Part shown: one piece after another, positions 10,501-20,348 of the stretch | Layout: each line of letters begins with the position of its first letter | Numbering within the stretch: position 1 is the first letter of the stretch | Assembly (NCBI GenBank): GCA_001687465.1 | Contig: LVLI01001242.1 | Location: 1-32,061, forward strand | Reading direction: 5' to 3' | Length of the DNA stretch: 32,061 nucleotides | DNA from: Halocafeteria seosinensis | Lineage: Eukaryota > Sar > Bigyra > Bicosoecida | Notes under the pieces: model-generated | Databases searched by the model: none | What the model was told of the DNA's origin: nothing | The model's input: the letters and a program-made list of their open reading frames with translations, nothing else | Position numbers and translations under genes: made by a program

Positions 10501-11213
10501 AGTCTGAAGTTCGTGCTCCAATTCTGCAGACGGCCGCAGAGTAGTCATATAGGCGATGTAGGGAAACGAGAAAGGCACACACGCAAAAGCGAAATTCTGC
10601 AAGACATGACGAACCTTCGACCCGGCGCGCTAGTTTCATAAGATGGTCATCATTGCGGAAAAGGTGTTTTGAAGTTTCCTGCAACAGCTGCGAGACCTCC
10701 CATTGTTGGCCCTCAACGTCAAAGACAGTGTTTCCTCCGATCGAGTGAGCACCCTGAGCCAGTGAACCCAACGTTTGCTCTTGGTTGTGTTGCCTGGATT
10801 CCAAGACATGCAGTTTATCCCATAATTTGAATTGGGACGTCTGCTGAGCTTCCAACGCTTGCAATATTTCTTTGAAAGTGAATCTCACGACACTCTGCAC
10901 GACAATGGATACATACAACCAACTATTACATTGTAGTAAACCTGATACCCTCGGGGATGTCTTTGTTTTTGGTACTCACTTGTATATTGATCCAGTCCTG
11001 GGTGCCTTGGAGTAGATCCCGCTGATCCTCTCGAGGCCAATATTGACCACCCCTTTTGCTTTGCGCAGGGGTGGACATCATTAACTGGCGCTCCTGTGCA
11101 TCCTCACGTGTCTCTTCCCCTTCTCCTGTCCGGCCATGTTCGACTGTCGTATCGTTATCATTGTCGTGCGAGGTGGATAGCTCAGTTTCCGGCCTGCGAC
11201 GGCGTCTTTCCAT
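7560..11213 (-). CDS. Long coiled-coil protein with disordered C-terminal half (five exons), family unknown
   Basis: Exons are 11213-10980, 10894-10615, 10523-9907, 9828-9752 and 9645-7560. Introns are 85, 91, 78 and 106 nt, all GT-AG with matching phases, giving about 1,097 residues. The N-terminal 70 or so residues are charged and probably disordered. Residues from about 80 to 500 are heptad-rich coiled coil (FKEILQALEAQQTSQFKLW, LEHELQTNEERITSLNQ, LGNLESRIQQVESSQ, TELDQLGTRLAKLE). The rest is Ser/Thr/Arg-rich low complexity. No catalytic or membrane motif is seen. Such architecture is common in centrosomal, ciliary or cytoskeletal scaffold proteins, but nothing here fixes a role. It starts 312 bp from the divergent RBM42 gene. 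The exon chain is well supported; the function is not. Confidence 0.72.
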
Positions 11214-11525
11214 CTCATTCGCCCACCGACGTTGTCATGTGCCGATTGTAGACAGACCTATTGGGTTGTAAGGAGCGTGCAGGTACGTTTTCGTACAATA
11301 CAATCCAGATACAAATACTGCGTGCGTAAAATCAGTGTTGCTTAAAAGCCATTGTCTTGGCTGTGAAGCTGCCAGGACCATCTAGACCGAGGATTTTATA
11401 GAGTAAGTGTTGTACAAGTACAGTACAGAAGGAACCCGACGACTATTTTTTTTTGGGGGTTCTCAGTTCCTTCTTTTACCGAGTGCAGTATATGTATGTG
11501 CGTAGGGTAGAGTACAAGGAACAAG
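11214..11525. promoter_or_regulatory. Divergent promoter region between the coiled-coil gene and RBM42
   Basis: 312 bp separate two start codons that face away from each other, so both promoters must lie here. An inverted CCAAT (ATTGG) is at 11260-11264. A TACAGTAC-type motif (AAGTACAGTACAG) lies roughly 105 bp upstream of the RBM42 start; the same motif recurs in other intergenic regions of this window. No TATA box is obvious. Confidence 0.5.
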
Positions 11526-12543
11526 ATGGCCGGGGAGGATGATCCTGAATTGGCCAAGTTCTTCGAGGAGATCGAGCAGACCGCCACACACTACCAACAG
11601 GACGAGGATGAAGGTGGCAAGGAACGTACTCAGACGGAGGCACAGCAGACGAAACCCGTGATGTACAGTGCCAGTGCTGTCGCGGCAAGTGCTCCCCCAC
11701 AGCGAAATCCATCGTCATCCGCCGGTGCGTCACCAGGACCTTCCATGCCTTACACCTCAGGAGGAGAATGGACGAGCAGTAGCTATGGGAATTCGGGTGT
11801 TGCTGCCATGGGGACAGGCGGTGGAATGCAGCAGCAGCAGCATCATTTTCAACATGGCAGTGGCGGCGGCGGAGGAGGAGGAGGACAAGCTCCGTACTCC
11901 AACTATCAATGGCAGCAAGGATCAGCTTCCACGTATCAACAACAACCGGGAGCTTCGGCCATGACAGCGGCATCTCCTTATCAACGGCAACAGGCACAGC
12001 CAAAAAGTGGAAAGAAGCATGTGCGTGTAGCTGGAGGACAGCTGTGGGTGGATCCCACTCTTGAGGAATGGCCAGAAAGTAAGAAGCAACAGTTCTTTTG
12101 AATGCATTCATAGTGTTTCCATGGAATATGATATTATGCAGATGATTTTCGTTTGTTTGTGGGAGATATAGGCAATGAGTGCTCGGATGAAGTATTGGCA
12201 AAGTCATTTCAAAAGTGAGTGTTCTACGAATGACTAGTGCATGCAACTGTTTGAAGATAAAGCGGGGATGCATTTGTCATAAAACAGATTCCCTTCATTT
12301 ACGAAAGCCAAGGTGGTTATGGATAAGAAAACTGGAAAAACGAAAGGATATGGCTTTGTTAGTTTTCTAGACGCGATGGATGCTGTCAAAGCTATGCGTG
12401 AAGTGAACGGCAAATACATAGGAAACAGACCATGTAAGATTAAGAAAAGCCGATGGAAAGAGAGGGAATTGGCCAATAACAAAACTGTTAGAAAAGAACA
12501 AAAGATGCTTGTCCAGCTCAACAAGACAGCAAAGAAAAAGTAG
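11526..12543 (+). CDS. RBM42: RBM42-like RNA-binding protein with one RRM (three exons)
   Basis: Exons are 11526-12078, 12142-12214 and 12288-12543 (introns of 63 and 73 nt, phases consistent), 293 residues. Residues 1-160 are low complexity: an acidic start, then Ser/Gly/Gln-rich with poly-Q (CAG) and poly-G runs. The diagnostic RBM42 junction follows, VRVAGGQLWVDPTLEEWPE, then the RRM: RNP2 as FRLFVGDIG, helix 1 DEVLAKSF, RNP1 as KGYGFVSF, and YIGNRPCKIKKSRWKER. A basic C-terminal tail ends the protein. Metazoan RBM42 binds RNA with hnRNP K and is found with spliceosomal proteins; a nuclear RNA-processing role is inferred by homology. Both introns fall in the conserved region, so the RRM is recovered only after splicing. 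This is good evidence for the intron model used in the window. Confidence 0.93.
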
Positions 12544-13224
12544 CCATGTAGTGTGTCAGTCGTGCCAAAACCTTGTGTGGGTAAATTTAGTATTTCCCCA
12601 CAGGTTAATCGAGTTTCAATACGTAACTGGAAAATCATTACGGATACAGGGAGAAACAAAAGTACTCGATTCTTAGTGGTCTGGGGAGACTTGTATCTTG
12701 TTCACAGATGCACTGGGCTGCAACATATTTGTCGTCACCTGAACTTTGTTGACCCAAAGCCACAGAAGTTGCAGATGCTCGAGGCTAGATACTGAATACA
12801 AACAGATAAAACAATCCCCATTAGCAATCTTCTGAATTATCAAAAAGTAGTTCGGGGTGTACTTAGTACCTGCTGTAACCGTGAGAACCAACTAAAGTTG
12901 TAGTCGCCATAGACAAGCTATACCATGCCATGCCGTCGTCAATTTGAGTTCCAACGTAGCGTGAGTCGAAAATGCCGGGATGGAATGAAGCCACTGATGA
13001 ATGTCCCAAAGAACTGCTACTGCACAGAGTGGTTTCTTTGCATTTTGTTGAACCGTCTTGTGGTAGTATCACCCAAGCACTGCAGCGGGCAGGAAGGCTC
13101 GCTTGCTACAATGTCCACGGGGAATCTGGTGGATGTGCCCGTCTTTAATTCAGTCTCTGAACTCTTACGTGTGCAATCGGTGGTAAGCTACCACTAGTCT
13201 ACACGCCATCTCTGATGTGTGTCA

Positions 13225-13261
<37 letters not shown>

Positions 13262-13461
13262 GCGAGCCATGTCTTCAACCTCACTTCTACAGTAGAAGTT
13301 CTACCCGGGTTGGTTTGCAAATTGCACTGCATCCGAATGATTCAATCAGACGCTCTCTGGCTCAGTGTTGTCCTTATAAGCGCGAATTTCGCTGCTGAGG
13401 GGAAGGAGGATCGTTGCTCGTCTTGTGTGTGCATGTTAAAGTAGAGGAGACATGAGCAGGG
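12544..13461. other. Intergenic region, no gene seen
   Basis: About 0.9 kb between two plus-strand genes. Short open frames exist on both strands, but none has a family-like motif or usable splice partners. It must contain the RBM42 3' end and the promoter of the F-box gene. A GT microsatellite is its only clear element. Confidence 0.6.
13227..13258. repeat. (GT)16 microsatellite
   Basis: An uninterrupted run of sixteen GT dinucleotides about 200 bp upstream of the F-box gene. Alternating purine-pyrimidine runs of this length can adopt Z-DNA and vary in length between individuals. Confidence 0.97.
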
Positions 13462-15567
13462 ATGGCGTCGTCTTCATTTGCACGAGGGAAGCTCGATAAA
13501 CGCCGTGTCCACCCTCATCTACAGCGCACTCAGCCGGAGGAGGAAGCGGGAGCGCCGCCGCCGTCCTCGTCATCGTACGAGCTGTATTGCCCCCAACCCC
13601 ATGGTGATGATGGAAGACAGACGTATGGCTTGGAGGTGCGCATTTCCTCGCAAACGTATAATCAGAACCGACGCGGCGTGCGCTTGCGTTCCGGAATCAC
13701 GGCACGCACGGGACAGAGGTCTCTCTTTCGGGGGAAATCTACCCTCCACATCAACAAATGGTCGGATGAATCCCTGACGAAACTGTGGACGCAGTACGTT
13801 GGATCTGCGCGAGAAGCCATTCAGTGCGCTTTGGTGTGCAAAACATGGGCCTCGGCCATCTTTGACCATGATCTGCTGTGGCAAAGACTGTATGCCCAGC
13901 AGTACCTGAAATTGAGGCGGGGAATCCGAGGAGCATGGGAGGAAGACACAGAAGATGCTCGACTACTTCTGTCGAGTTTACCGGCGTTCACAAGGGCGGA
14001 TGATGCCACACTTAGTGTGCCACATCGCCAGGATAACCTCGAATGGGATGCTGATCGACCGATTCCCCTCTTTGGGCAAACTCTGGTCGGAGAGCACGTT
14101 GTTAGTGGCACCAAAGTACCTGGCTCCAGCCACAGAAAAGAGAGTGATGATGTTGAAATGGATACGCAGACGTCGTTTAGACTGTGTCGATGGTATTCGG
14201 CCACATTATCTTTGATTCATTGTATCTGTGGAGTACAGATCGACATTGTTGCACCGATTAGATTTTCTTCCACACCCGCGCGTTTAGAGAGTGATACTGT
14301 GGGGTTTCACCATTCTCCGGTTGATCTTTACCCAGGGATCATTGCTGATTTTCGACGACTCGAATCGGAAGACGACCATCAAGAGGATGAACAAAGGACT
14401 CCATTTGAAAACTTGGGTTCTTCACTGAGGGTCGCTCGGATGATCAAGCACCTATATTCTCACGTGGGCGAAGAAGATGATCACTTGAAAGTAACACGGC
14501 ATTCAGCGGAAAGAAGCTACTCATTTCAACGGAGCCCAGTAGTCTTGCGTGATGATCCTGATGTGCTTCTCATTGGATGTAGCCACTCTGGCAAGGACAC
14601 AATAACGAGAGCTTCGACGTTAAAATGTCAAGCATGGAAAAATGAGGCCTGGCTATCAGAGAAGGACATGTCAAACCAGTGGCGGCATTTTCACCGCAGT
14701 GATTTTCATGGCGTGGCATGTACACTCGGTAATCGTTCCGGGAGCGCATCATTGCTGGTATCTGCTTATCAAGATACCAAGCATTTCGAAGGTAATATGG
14801 CCGTTATCGATTGTAAAGCGGATCATGGAATCGCACCGATCATTGAGGCAATCGATACAAATTTTACTTTTCTGATGGAATGGAAATTGGCTCATCTCCC
14901 CACTGTTATCCTCGCCAACAAGCAAGACTCGAAAAAACGCATTACTCCTCTCCAGTTGGCATTTCTGTGGGGATGGAGAGCACATGTGCTACTCGACAAG
15001 AAACTGAAGAAGTTCGACAGCAGCCCCAATCTGATTCAGAAACGAAAATCATTAGTGGAATTGATATTGAGGTGGCATAGCGTCAGCGGCTCCATGTCAT
15101 TGATAGGCTTCGGATTGGACTATGCAGTTTGTCATTTTAAAGATATGCGGGTTGCCCAGTTCGACTGGTCTTGGCCCACAGAAAAACGTGAAGAGCTTTT
15201 CAATGTCTATAATCTGTTTAATGCAAAGTATCGCCAACGACTCCACCGGTTCACGGAAGTTGTTTCATTTTTCGGCAACAAACACAGTAAGTCACCGAGC
15301 GCTCCATACGAAGAGGATGCCCGGGATAACCAAGCGTATGCGGAGGAGATCTCATCGGAAACATCATCGGTGTCTTCTGACGAGATTGACGAAGATCGCT
15401 TCCGTGATCGATCCTGGCACAACCGCTACAGAGGCCTGCGTGGCGTACACTGGGAACTGCATGGTTGGGGTGTTTCTCGACCTCCCCGATCATTTGATGA
15501 GAGTACGTTTCTGGATGATGAGACGTACGGTCCTTTACGGGGTTTATTGGTAATGGATGAACGGTAG
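13462..15567 (+). CDS. F-box-like protein with a degenerate Arf-like GTPase domain
   Basis: Single exon, 701 residues. Residues 1-97 are basic and low complexity. Residues 98-150 (DESLTKLWTQYVG, CALVCKTWASAIFDHDLLW, QRLYAQQY) match the F-box pattern of a short helix, L-V-C-K-x-W and a terminal L-W-x-x-L-Y. F-box proteins bind Skp1 and bring substrates to SCF ubiquitin ligases. From about residue 364 a G-domain-like module follows: a P-loop-like VLLIGCSHSGKDT (G372 to T380) and, after about 100 residues, TVILANKQD (485-489), which is the Arf/Ras G4 motif. The normal GKT/GKS is GKD here, and no clear DxxG (G3) is seen, so GTP binding may be weak or lost. The C-terminus is acidic and then ends in a Trp/Arg-rich segment. 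F-box identity is fairly good; the GTPase-like reading is inference from two spaced motifs. Confidence 0.65.
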   Translation: MASSSFARGKLDKRRVHPHLQRTQPEEEAGAPPPSSSSYELYCPQPHGDDGRQTYGLEVRISSQTYNQNRRGVRLRSGITARTGQRSLFRGKSTLHINKWSDESLTKLWTQYVGSAREAIQCALVCKTWASAIFDHDLLWQRLYAQQYLKLRRGIRGAWEEDTEDARLLLSSLPAFTRADDATLSVPHRQDNLEWDADRPIPLFGQTLVGEHVVSGTKVPGSSHRKESDDVEMDTQTSFRLCRWYSATLSLIHCICGVQIDIVAPIRFSSTPARLESDTVGFHHSPVDLYPGIIADFRRLESEDDHQEDEQRTPFENLGSSLRVARMIKHLYSHVGEEDDHLKVTRHSAERSYSFQRSPVVLRDDPDVLLIGCSHSGKDTITRASTLKCQAWKNEAWLSEKDMSNQWRHFHRSDFHGVACTLGNRSGSASLLVSAYQDTKHFEGNMAVIDCKADHGIAPIIEAIDTNFTFLMEWKLAHLPTVILANKQDSKKRITPLQLAFLWGWRAHVLLDKKLKKFDSSPNLIQKRKSLVELILRWHSVSGSMSLIGFGLDYAVCHFKDMRVAQFDWSWPTEKREELFNVYNLFNAKYRQRLHRFTEVVSFFGNKHSKSPSAPYEEDARDNQAYAEEISSETSSVSSDEIDEDRFRDRSWHNRYRGLRGVHWELHGWGVSRPPRSFDESTFLDDETYGPLRGLLVMDER

Positions 15568-16088
15568 GTAGCCCACGATAGTATTTATGATTACTTTCAA
15601 GTTGATCGTGATGGATGTCGGGATGACCTTGAAGTCAACCCCGCAGTACACACAGCGATCAGCTAATCCTTCCTTAACGTACGGTCTTGGATAGGAGGTG
15701 AGCATCTCAGAGAGTCCTATGCTGTTAGCATGGAACAGATTGAGTATGGGTAACACAAGGCCCCCTCCGAGCAAAAACGGATCACGGAAGTAACAGAGCA
15801 TCGTCAGACTTAGGACGTCGCTGGTTCTGTGTTGACGGATCTTGGCGTCAGCACCCAGAATGGATCCGTCCCGTTAAAGTGCAACATATTTGCCCTACTG
15901 TTCCGTCTATGAGTGGAATAAAGAATTCGGGGCATTAAAACAATCGCATGCTTCCAGGTGTTCAGAGAATACAATGAAATACTTGGATAAATAGTGTTTA
16001 ATACTATCACATAAATAAATGTGTTTTTACAAGGCTGGGGTAACTGTGCTCCAATAGGGTCTGTCAATGCCCGAGAGGAACAAAATAT
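15568..16088. other. Convergent intergenic region
   Basis: This lies between the stops of the F-box gene and the disordered-protein gene. A minus-strand open stretch (15801-15544) has hydrophobic character but overlaps the F-box coding end and shows no family motif, so it is not called. No repeats or RNA genes seen. Confidence 0.55.
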
Positions 16089-17252
16089 TTATTCCTCTTG
16101 TTCAACATCCAAACAAGCCCTATTCAACACATCAATCAATCGCAGCTGTCTCGTCTTTCGTTGCGAACGGAACTTGGCTGTGGCGGCAAGTTCATATCCT
16201 TTCTCACGACGGTACTCTTCAGCGAGTTCATGTGCTGTCTCAAGAAGCTTGGCACCCTGTATTGCTCTGTTTTGCATATGTTCGTTCAAGTCCCGTACGA
16301 CGGTAGTTTTAACTCGAACTCGCTTTGGGTTTTCTTGGGATTTGGATGGAGTTACTCGTCCTCTATGAGCATGATATACCATCGCTGAGGTACTAGGGGC
16401 GCCCCATTCAAGGATGTATATCGTGCGCTGATGCCCAACCTCTACCTCCGGGTTGGAACTGTAATATGTTCGCATGAAATCATCTGCTCCAGAGCCATTG
16501 GACAAGGCCTCCTGCACAGTTTTCTCGAAGGATTTACGCACTTCCGCTGGCACTTCGTCGTTCGATTGGGTTTGGCTGGGCTCCTCTCGTCCTGCGTGTG
16601 GTGATTTCTTCCGCTGGCGATCAAAGGCCACTATCGAATTGAAGTGTCTCTTTACGGCGCCAGTTGAGGTCTTTGTTGTCCAAACATTCAGAGGGAATCC
16701 AGAATCTGGGTCGAAGACGATAAACGTCCGCGTGCCGCTGTCTTCGTCCTCCTCCTCGTGCTCTTCTCGAGTGCCTTGTGCACGACTTGACGTGGCTGCC
16801 TTCTCCAGGACAACTTCATCTCCTTCATCGTAGACCTCTTCCCCCATTTTTCGCAGTACATAATACAAATGCGGGTTAATGTCCTCCGCTGAGCTGTCCG
16901 TGCTGGTAGTTTGAGCCTTCTTTCTCTGTTTCTGTCCTTTAGCGGACGAGCTACTACCCTTTCCCTCTGTTCCAGAGGGTCCTCTGTTCTTCCTGCTGGC
17001 TTCCGTTGTGCGTCTGCTCCTTGTATGGGCCTTGGTGGAGTCCTCCTCCGAGGAATCCGTCTCCTCCTCACTGGTTTCGTCCTCACGCTGTCTTTTCTTA
17101 TGCTTTACACCATCCTCAGAGGAAGAAGCACTCCGTCTATCTCTGCTACCAGGGGTTTTGATGGCACTCTTGTTAGTTGTGGTGTCGCTCATGGCGTCAA
17201 TGGCCGCGGATGCTGTCGCTGAGGCGGTCCGGGAAGGCCGACGATACGACAT
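16089..17252 (-). CDS. Largely disordered protein of unknown function
   Basis: Intact single-exon frame of 387 residues from an ATG at 17252. Residues 1-120 are Ser/Thr/Arg/Glu-rich with acidic-serine runs (TSEEETDSSEEDS) that look like casein-kinase-2 sites, and basic clusters that could act as nuclear signals. The middle is better ordered: NPHLYYVLRKMGEEVYDEGD, then TFIVFDPDSGFPLNVWTTK. The C-terminal third is predicted helical (ELAEEYRREKGYELAATAKF) and ends in EQEE. I do not recognise the family. A CTACTGTACTT motif sits within about 20 bp upstream of the ATG. Confidence 0.65.
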   Translation of the reverse strand: MSYRRPSRTASATASAAIDAMSDTTTNKSAIKTPGSRDRRSASSSEDGVKHKKRQREDETSEEETDSSEEDSTKAHTRSRRTTEASRKNRGPSGTEGKGSSSSAKGQKQRKKAQTTSTDSSAEDINPHLYYVLRKMGEEVYDEGDEVVLEKAATSSRAQGTREEHEEEDEDSGTRTFIVFDPDSGFPLNVWTTKTSTGAVKRHFNSIVAFDRQRKKSPHAGREEPSQTQSNDEVPAEVRKSFEKTVQEALSNGSGADDFMRTYYSSNPEVEVGHQRTIYILEWGAPSTSAMVYHAHRGRVTPSKSQENPKRVRVKTTVVRDLNEHMQNRAIQGAKLLETAHELAEEYRREKGYELAATAKFRSQRKTRQLRLIDVLNRACLDVEQEE

Positions 17253-18185
17253 GATGCTAACAAGTACAGTAGCTAGCCTTGGTTAAACCAACCATCCACA
17301 CCAAGTCAATGTGCTTTTCCTTCTTCTTTGATATCGCTTGAAACTAGAGGATGCAACACACGTATATCCCCAATTCGTTGGGTTCTTGGGCCTATGAATG
17401 CTTGTACATATGTATTGGCTTGTGAACTCGACACCAAATAAGAACTGGTAACTTTTAAGTACCGAGGAACATGCCGATGCGTGGATCGTATATTAGGAGC
17501 TGGCTTTTTTACTTGATCATTCATGAATTGGATAGCAGTTCCAGACAGAGATTGGTTCATATAGTCACCCTGAATTTGCCACTGGACAGGTAGGGGTATG
17601 GTACTGTACGTGTGACTTCCAATACAGTACCGGTGGGGACAAACTGTAACTTCCCATTTGCAGCGGTATACAGCCTCGCTTGCTGTACAGGAAATGAGCC
17701 CCCATTACCTGCCATTCATTCACTGGGCACAGCGCTAGAAGGCAGTCCTTTGTTTGTTCTGCTTTTTCGAGGTGACAAAGTGGGCATGTACAGTACCCAA
17801 GTATCGGTATGGGGCTTCACGAGGAGAGTGGGCTTCACGAGGAGAGTCAGCTTCCGTTTAGGTGAGCGGCAGCCACAAATAGCAGGCTTACCGAAGATAC
17901 ATCTGTTGCGGAATTGCTACTCTAGTATCAAGGAAGGATGCATTCGAGCGAAAAGAACCATAAGGATTATAGCGAGGAGGACGGTCTGAAAGTCGACAAC
18001 GTGGCACGCTCATACTGTATATTTCACGCGGATCGTGTGCATGGTGGAGGTACAATTCTCCAAAATAACCGCATGTGGTGAAGTGCTGGTGTACAGTGTA
18101 CCGCGTGTAAGGACTACTTGAGCCGCAACGAAATTAAATGTAGTGGTAGCCGTTGCAAAAACCGGAACGTGTGAATAGAACGGAA
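17253..18185. other. Intergenic region with an 18-nt duplication; no gene called
   Basis: It holds the promoter of the disordered-protein gene and the 3' end of the first GLUG gene. A plus-strand frame at 17612-17989 has no family features and does not look like protein. Several GTACTGTAC/ACAGTAC motifs lie at about 17,598-17,630 and 17,790. Confidence 0.55.
17812..17847. repeat. 18-nt perfect tandem duplication
   Basis: GGGCTTCACGAGGAGAGT is repeated exactly at 17812-17829 and 17830-17847. Two identical copies imply a recent slippage event. Confidence 0.95.
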
Positions 18186-20348
18186 TTAGAAGGAGGGTCT
18201 CCTCTGCGGGAATTCCTTTTTGCTGTGCTCCCGTCTCATTACTCGGCTTCTGCTGCGGGAGCCGGGCTTAGCTTCTCGGGAGATGCTCCTCCGCGATGCT
18301 TGCTTTGTCTTCGCAAATTTTAGCTGATCTGCATGTCCGGGTGCGCTCCTAGCGGTAAACCTACTTGACGCTGACGACTGTGGCCTCGGTGAACTTCTTG
18401 GCCGTGTTAGGCTTGGCGACTTCTTCGTACGAGTATGTTTGCCACGCACTCGTCGAGAACTGCTGGAGGAAACAGCAGAGGCTGAGTCTGTGTCGGAAGA
18501 AAACGGATTTGGGGTGTATGATCTTGGAACCAGAACAGGATTTCGTGAAGTCTGGTTCGACTTTAAGCCTAGTTCTATGTCAGAGTCGTAGAGTCTCTGC
18601 TTTTCCGCATGTGTTCGTCTCCTTTTCCACAAATAGATGCCGAAGAGTAATGCGACTAAGAGCACAGCGGTGAGACTTGTTCCAACTGCTACACCACTAG
18701 CGGTACCACCACCCGTATTTCCAGCCGCTGTGCCTCCTCCACTATCTCCTCCTTCAGAAACGCTTGGCGCAATGGTAGGCATCGATGATGGGCTCAGTAC
18801 GCTGCGTGTACTGGCAGACGAAGACGCAGTTGGGGAAATGGGGGTTGTCGGAGCAGTAGTAACAGAACGAGCAGCTGCTGAAGAAGGGGACGGAGTCAGC
18901 GACGAAGCTCTGGGAGAAGCTGAAACGCTCCCAGTGAGGCCGCTTGCACTGGGCGTGGTACGAGAGGGAGACGAAGGACTCACCACAGCTGTTACGGAGG
19001 GAGTCGGTTTTAGTTGAAATCGCAAAACCGGAAAAGACTCGTCGTATTGGATGGCCCAAATTGCTTCGGACCAACGACGTGCGCCTTCGAACTCATACAG
19101 ATGTCCTTTTATTGAGTCAAGGTTGTCTGAGTTACCTTCATTCACGGTCAAGAGCTCAGCATTGAAGCCAGCAATATCCCAAGTTCCATTAGCCGGATAA
19201 ACAGAGTATTTCACTTCAACTGCATCTGGAACGAAAAAAGATTCCGATGAATTAACAACGCTCCCGAAAATCCCACCTACACCCCACGCTGCCGAGGAAA
19301 CAGGTCCCGTGGAGTAGGCGTTTTCAACAGTAACCGTCGCTTGGATCCACCCAGCCAGCCATCCTACAATTCCTCCAGACCAATTCCCATTTAACTCTCC
19401 CCGAGAGTATACATTGGCAAGGTGCACATGTCCATGAAAATTTCCGGTTGCTCTGCCGCATATTCCCCCTGTCTCATTGGCATTAAGATTGCCCAACGAG
19501 AAACTCTCTGATATGTATACTTCACCAGAAAGGAGACCTGTGCTTTGGCCAGTAATACCACCACTGTGTGGTCCATTCAAGTGACCCTCTGAGTAACATT
19601 GGTAAATGTTCACGGTTCCGTTCTGGTTACCAGCGGCCCAGCCAACGATTCCCCCTGCCTCCAGGCCATCGATATTACCAGTGGAGTGGCACTGAGTAAT
19701 GTTAACTTCGCCCACCTCGTATGCTAATCTTGAACCAGCGATGCCCCCCGAGCTGATCCCCTTTATCCTCCCCGATGAAGAAGAATTAGTTATGTCCGCT
19801 TGGCCTCCGAATTGGGCAGTTTTAAACCCACAAATTCCGCCACCCCCCTTGTCCGTGGAAGTATCTCCACCGATGACTCCAGACGACGAGCATGAGTCAA
19901 CCTTAAAGAACCGTTGACCTGGGCGAACTATGAATCCTCCAGTTTCGCTAGTAGCTCCACCCAACGTATGGACACACACAATCTTTGGAGCTTCGGTAAT
20001 TGACTCGATACCGGAATCGTTTATGGCAAACAGGCCGTGGAACGGCTTGGCATCGGTGAGTTCAAATGCATGCCCATATCCATCAAACGTCTCTCCGATT
20101 TCCAGCGAAACAAAATCCTCCTCCTTCCAAGAACGAGTGCATGATTGGATAAACAACTTCCTCGAAGCATCGTATACCAAGCACTCTTCCTCCCCGGTGA
20201 TAATCGCTGAGCGCCGGTCATCAGCAAGTGCTGCAATTGCAAACCAAGCCAGCAATATGCTGGTAAGCAAACCGTACAGTGCCCTCTTTGCCACGCGTAG
20301 GGCTGAGGTGCCAGTAACTTTGTCCTGTCGATGGTCAAACATTGCCAT
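18186..20348 (-). CDS. Type I membrane protein with a GLUG-repeat ectodomain (single module)
   Basis: Predicted cell-surface protein of 720 residues from the ATG at 20348; an in-phase ATG two codons later is equally possible. A signal peptide or anchor ends near residue 42 (LLTSILLAWFAIAALA). The ectodomain opens with a Cys-containing cap (CLVYDASRKLFIQSC) and INDSGIESITEAPKI. It continues with about seven GLUG-type repeats of the form [N/E]xYSxGxLNGxxSGGIxGxxxG, which are expected to stack as a beta-helix, and closes with W-x-x-x-x-W-A-I and FPVLRFQ. A Ser/Thr/Pro-rich stalk follows, then one membrane helix (TAVLLVALLFGIYLW, near 560-574) and a 146-residue basic Ser/Arg tail. GLUG repeats occur in bacterial surface and adhesion proteins; adhesion or wall contact is inferred. 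It is paralogous to the divergent neighbour. Confidence 0.82.
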   Translation of the reverse strand: MAMFDHRQDKVTGTSALRVAKRALYGLLTSILLAWFAIAALADDRRSAIITGEEECLVYDASRKLFIQSCTRSWKEEDFVSLEIGETFDGYGHAFELTDAKPFHGLFAINDSGIESITEAPKIVCVHTLGGATSETGGFIVRPGQRFFKVDSCSSSGVIGGDTSTDKGGGGICGFKTAQFGGQADITNSSSSGRIKGISSGGIAGSRLAYEVGEVNITQCHSTGNIDGLEAGGIVGWAAGNQNGTVNIYQCYSEGHLNGPHSGGITGQSTGLLSGEVYISESFSLGNLNANETGGICGRATGNFHGHVHLANVYSRGELNGNWSGGIVGWLAGWIQATVTVENAYSTGPVSSAAWGVGGIFGSVVNSSESFFVPDAVEVKYSVYPANGTWDIAGFNAELLTVNEGNSDNLDSIKGHLYEFEGARRWSEAIWAIQYDESFPVLRFQLKPTPSVTAVVSPSSPSRTTPSASGLTGSVSASPRASSLTPSPSSAAARSVTTAPTTPISPTASSSASTRSVLSPSSMPTIAPSVSEGGDSGGGTAAGNTGGGTASGVAVGTSLTAVLLVALLFGIYLWKRRRTHAEKQRLYDSDIELGLKSNQTSRNPVLVPRSYTPNPFSSDTDSASAVSSSSSRRVRGKHTRTKKSPSLTRPRSSPRPQSSASSRFTARSAPGHADQLKFAKTKQASRRSISREAKPGSRSRSRVMRREHSKKEFPQRRPSF

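Noticed and set aside
11476-12273. 265-codon minus-strand frame across RBM42
   Set aside because: It is a shadow; the plus strand has the RBM42 motifs and consistent splice sites.
15544-15801. Minus-strand hydrophobic frame
   Set aside because: It overlaps the end of the F-box gene, has no splice partner and matches no family I know.
17612-17989. Plus-strand frame with duplicated GFTRRV
   Set aside because: The repeat is explained by an 18-nt slippage duplication and the rest lacks protein character.
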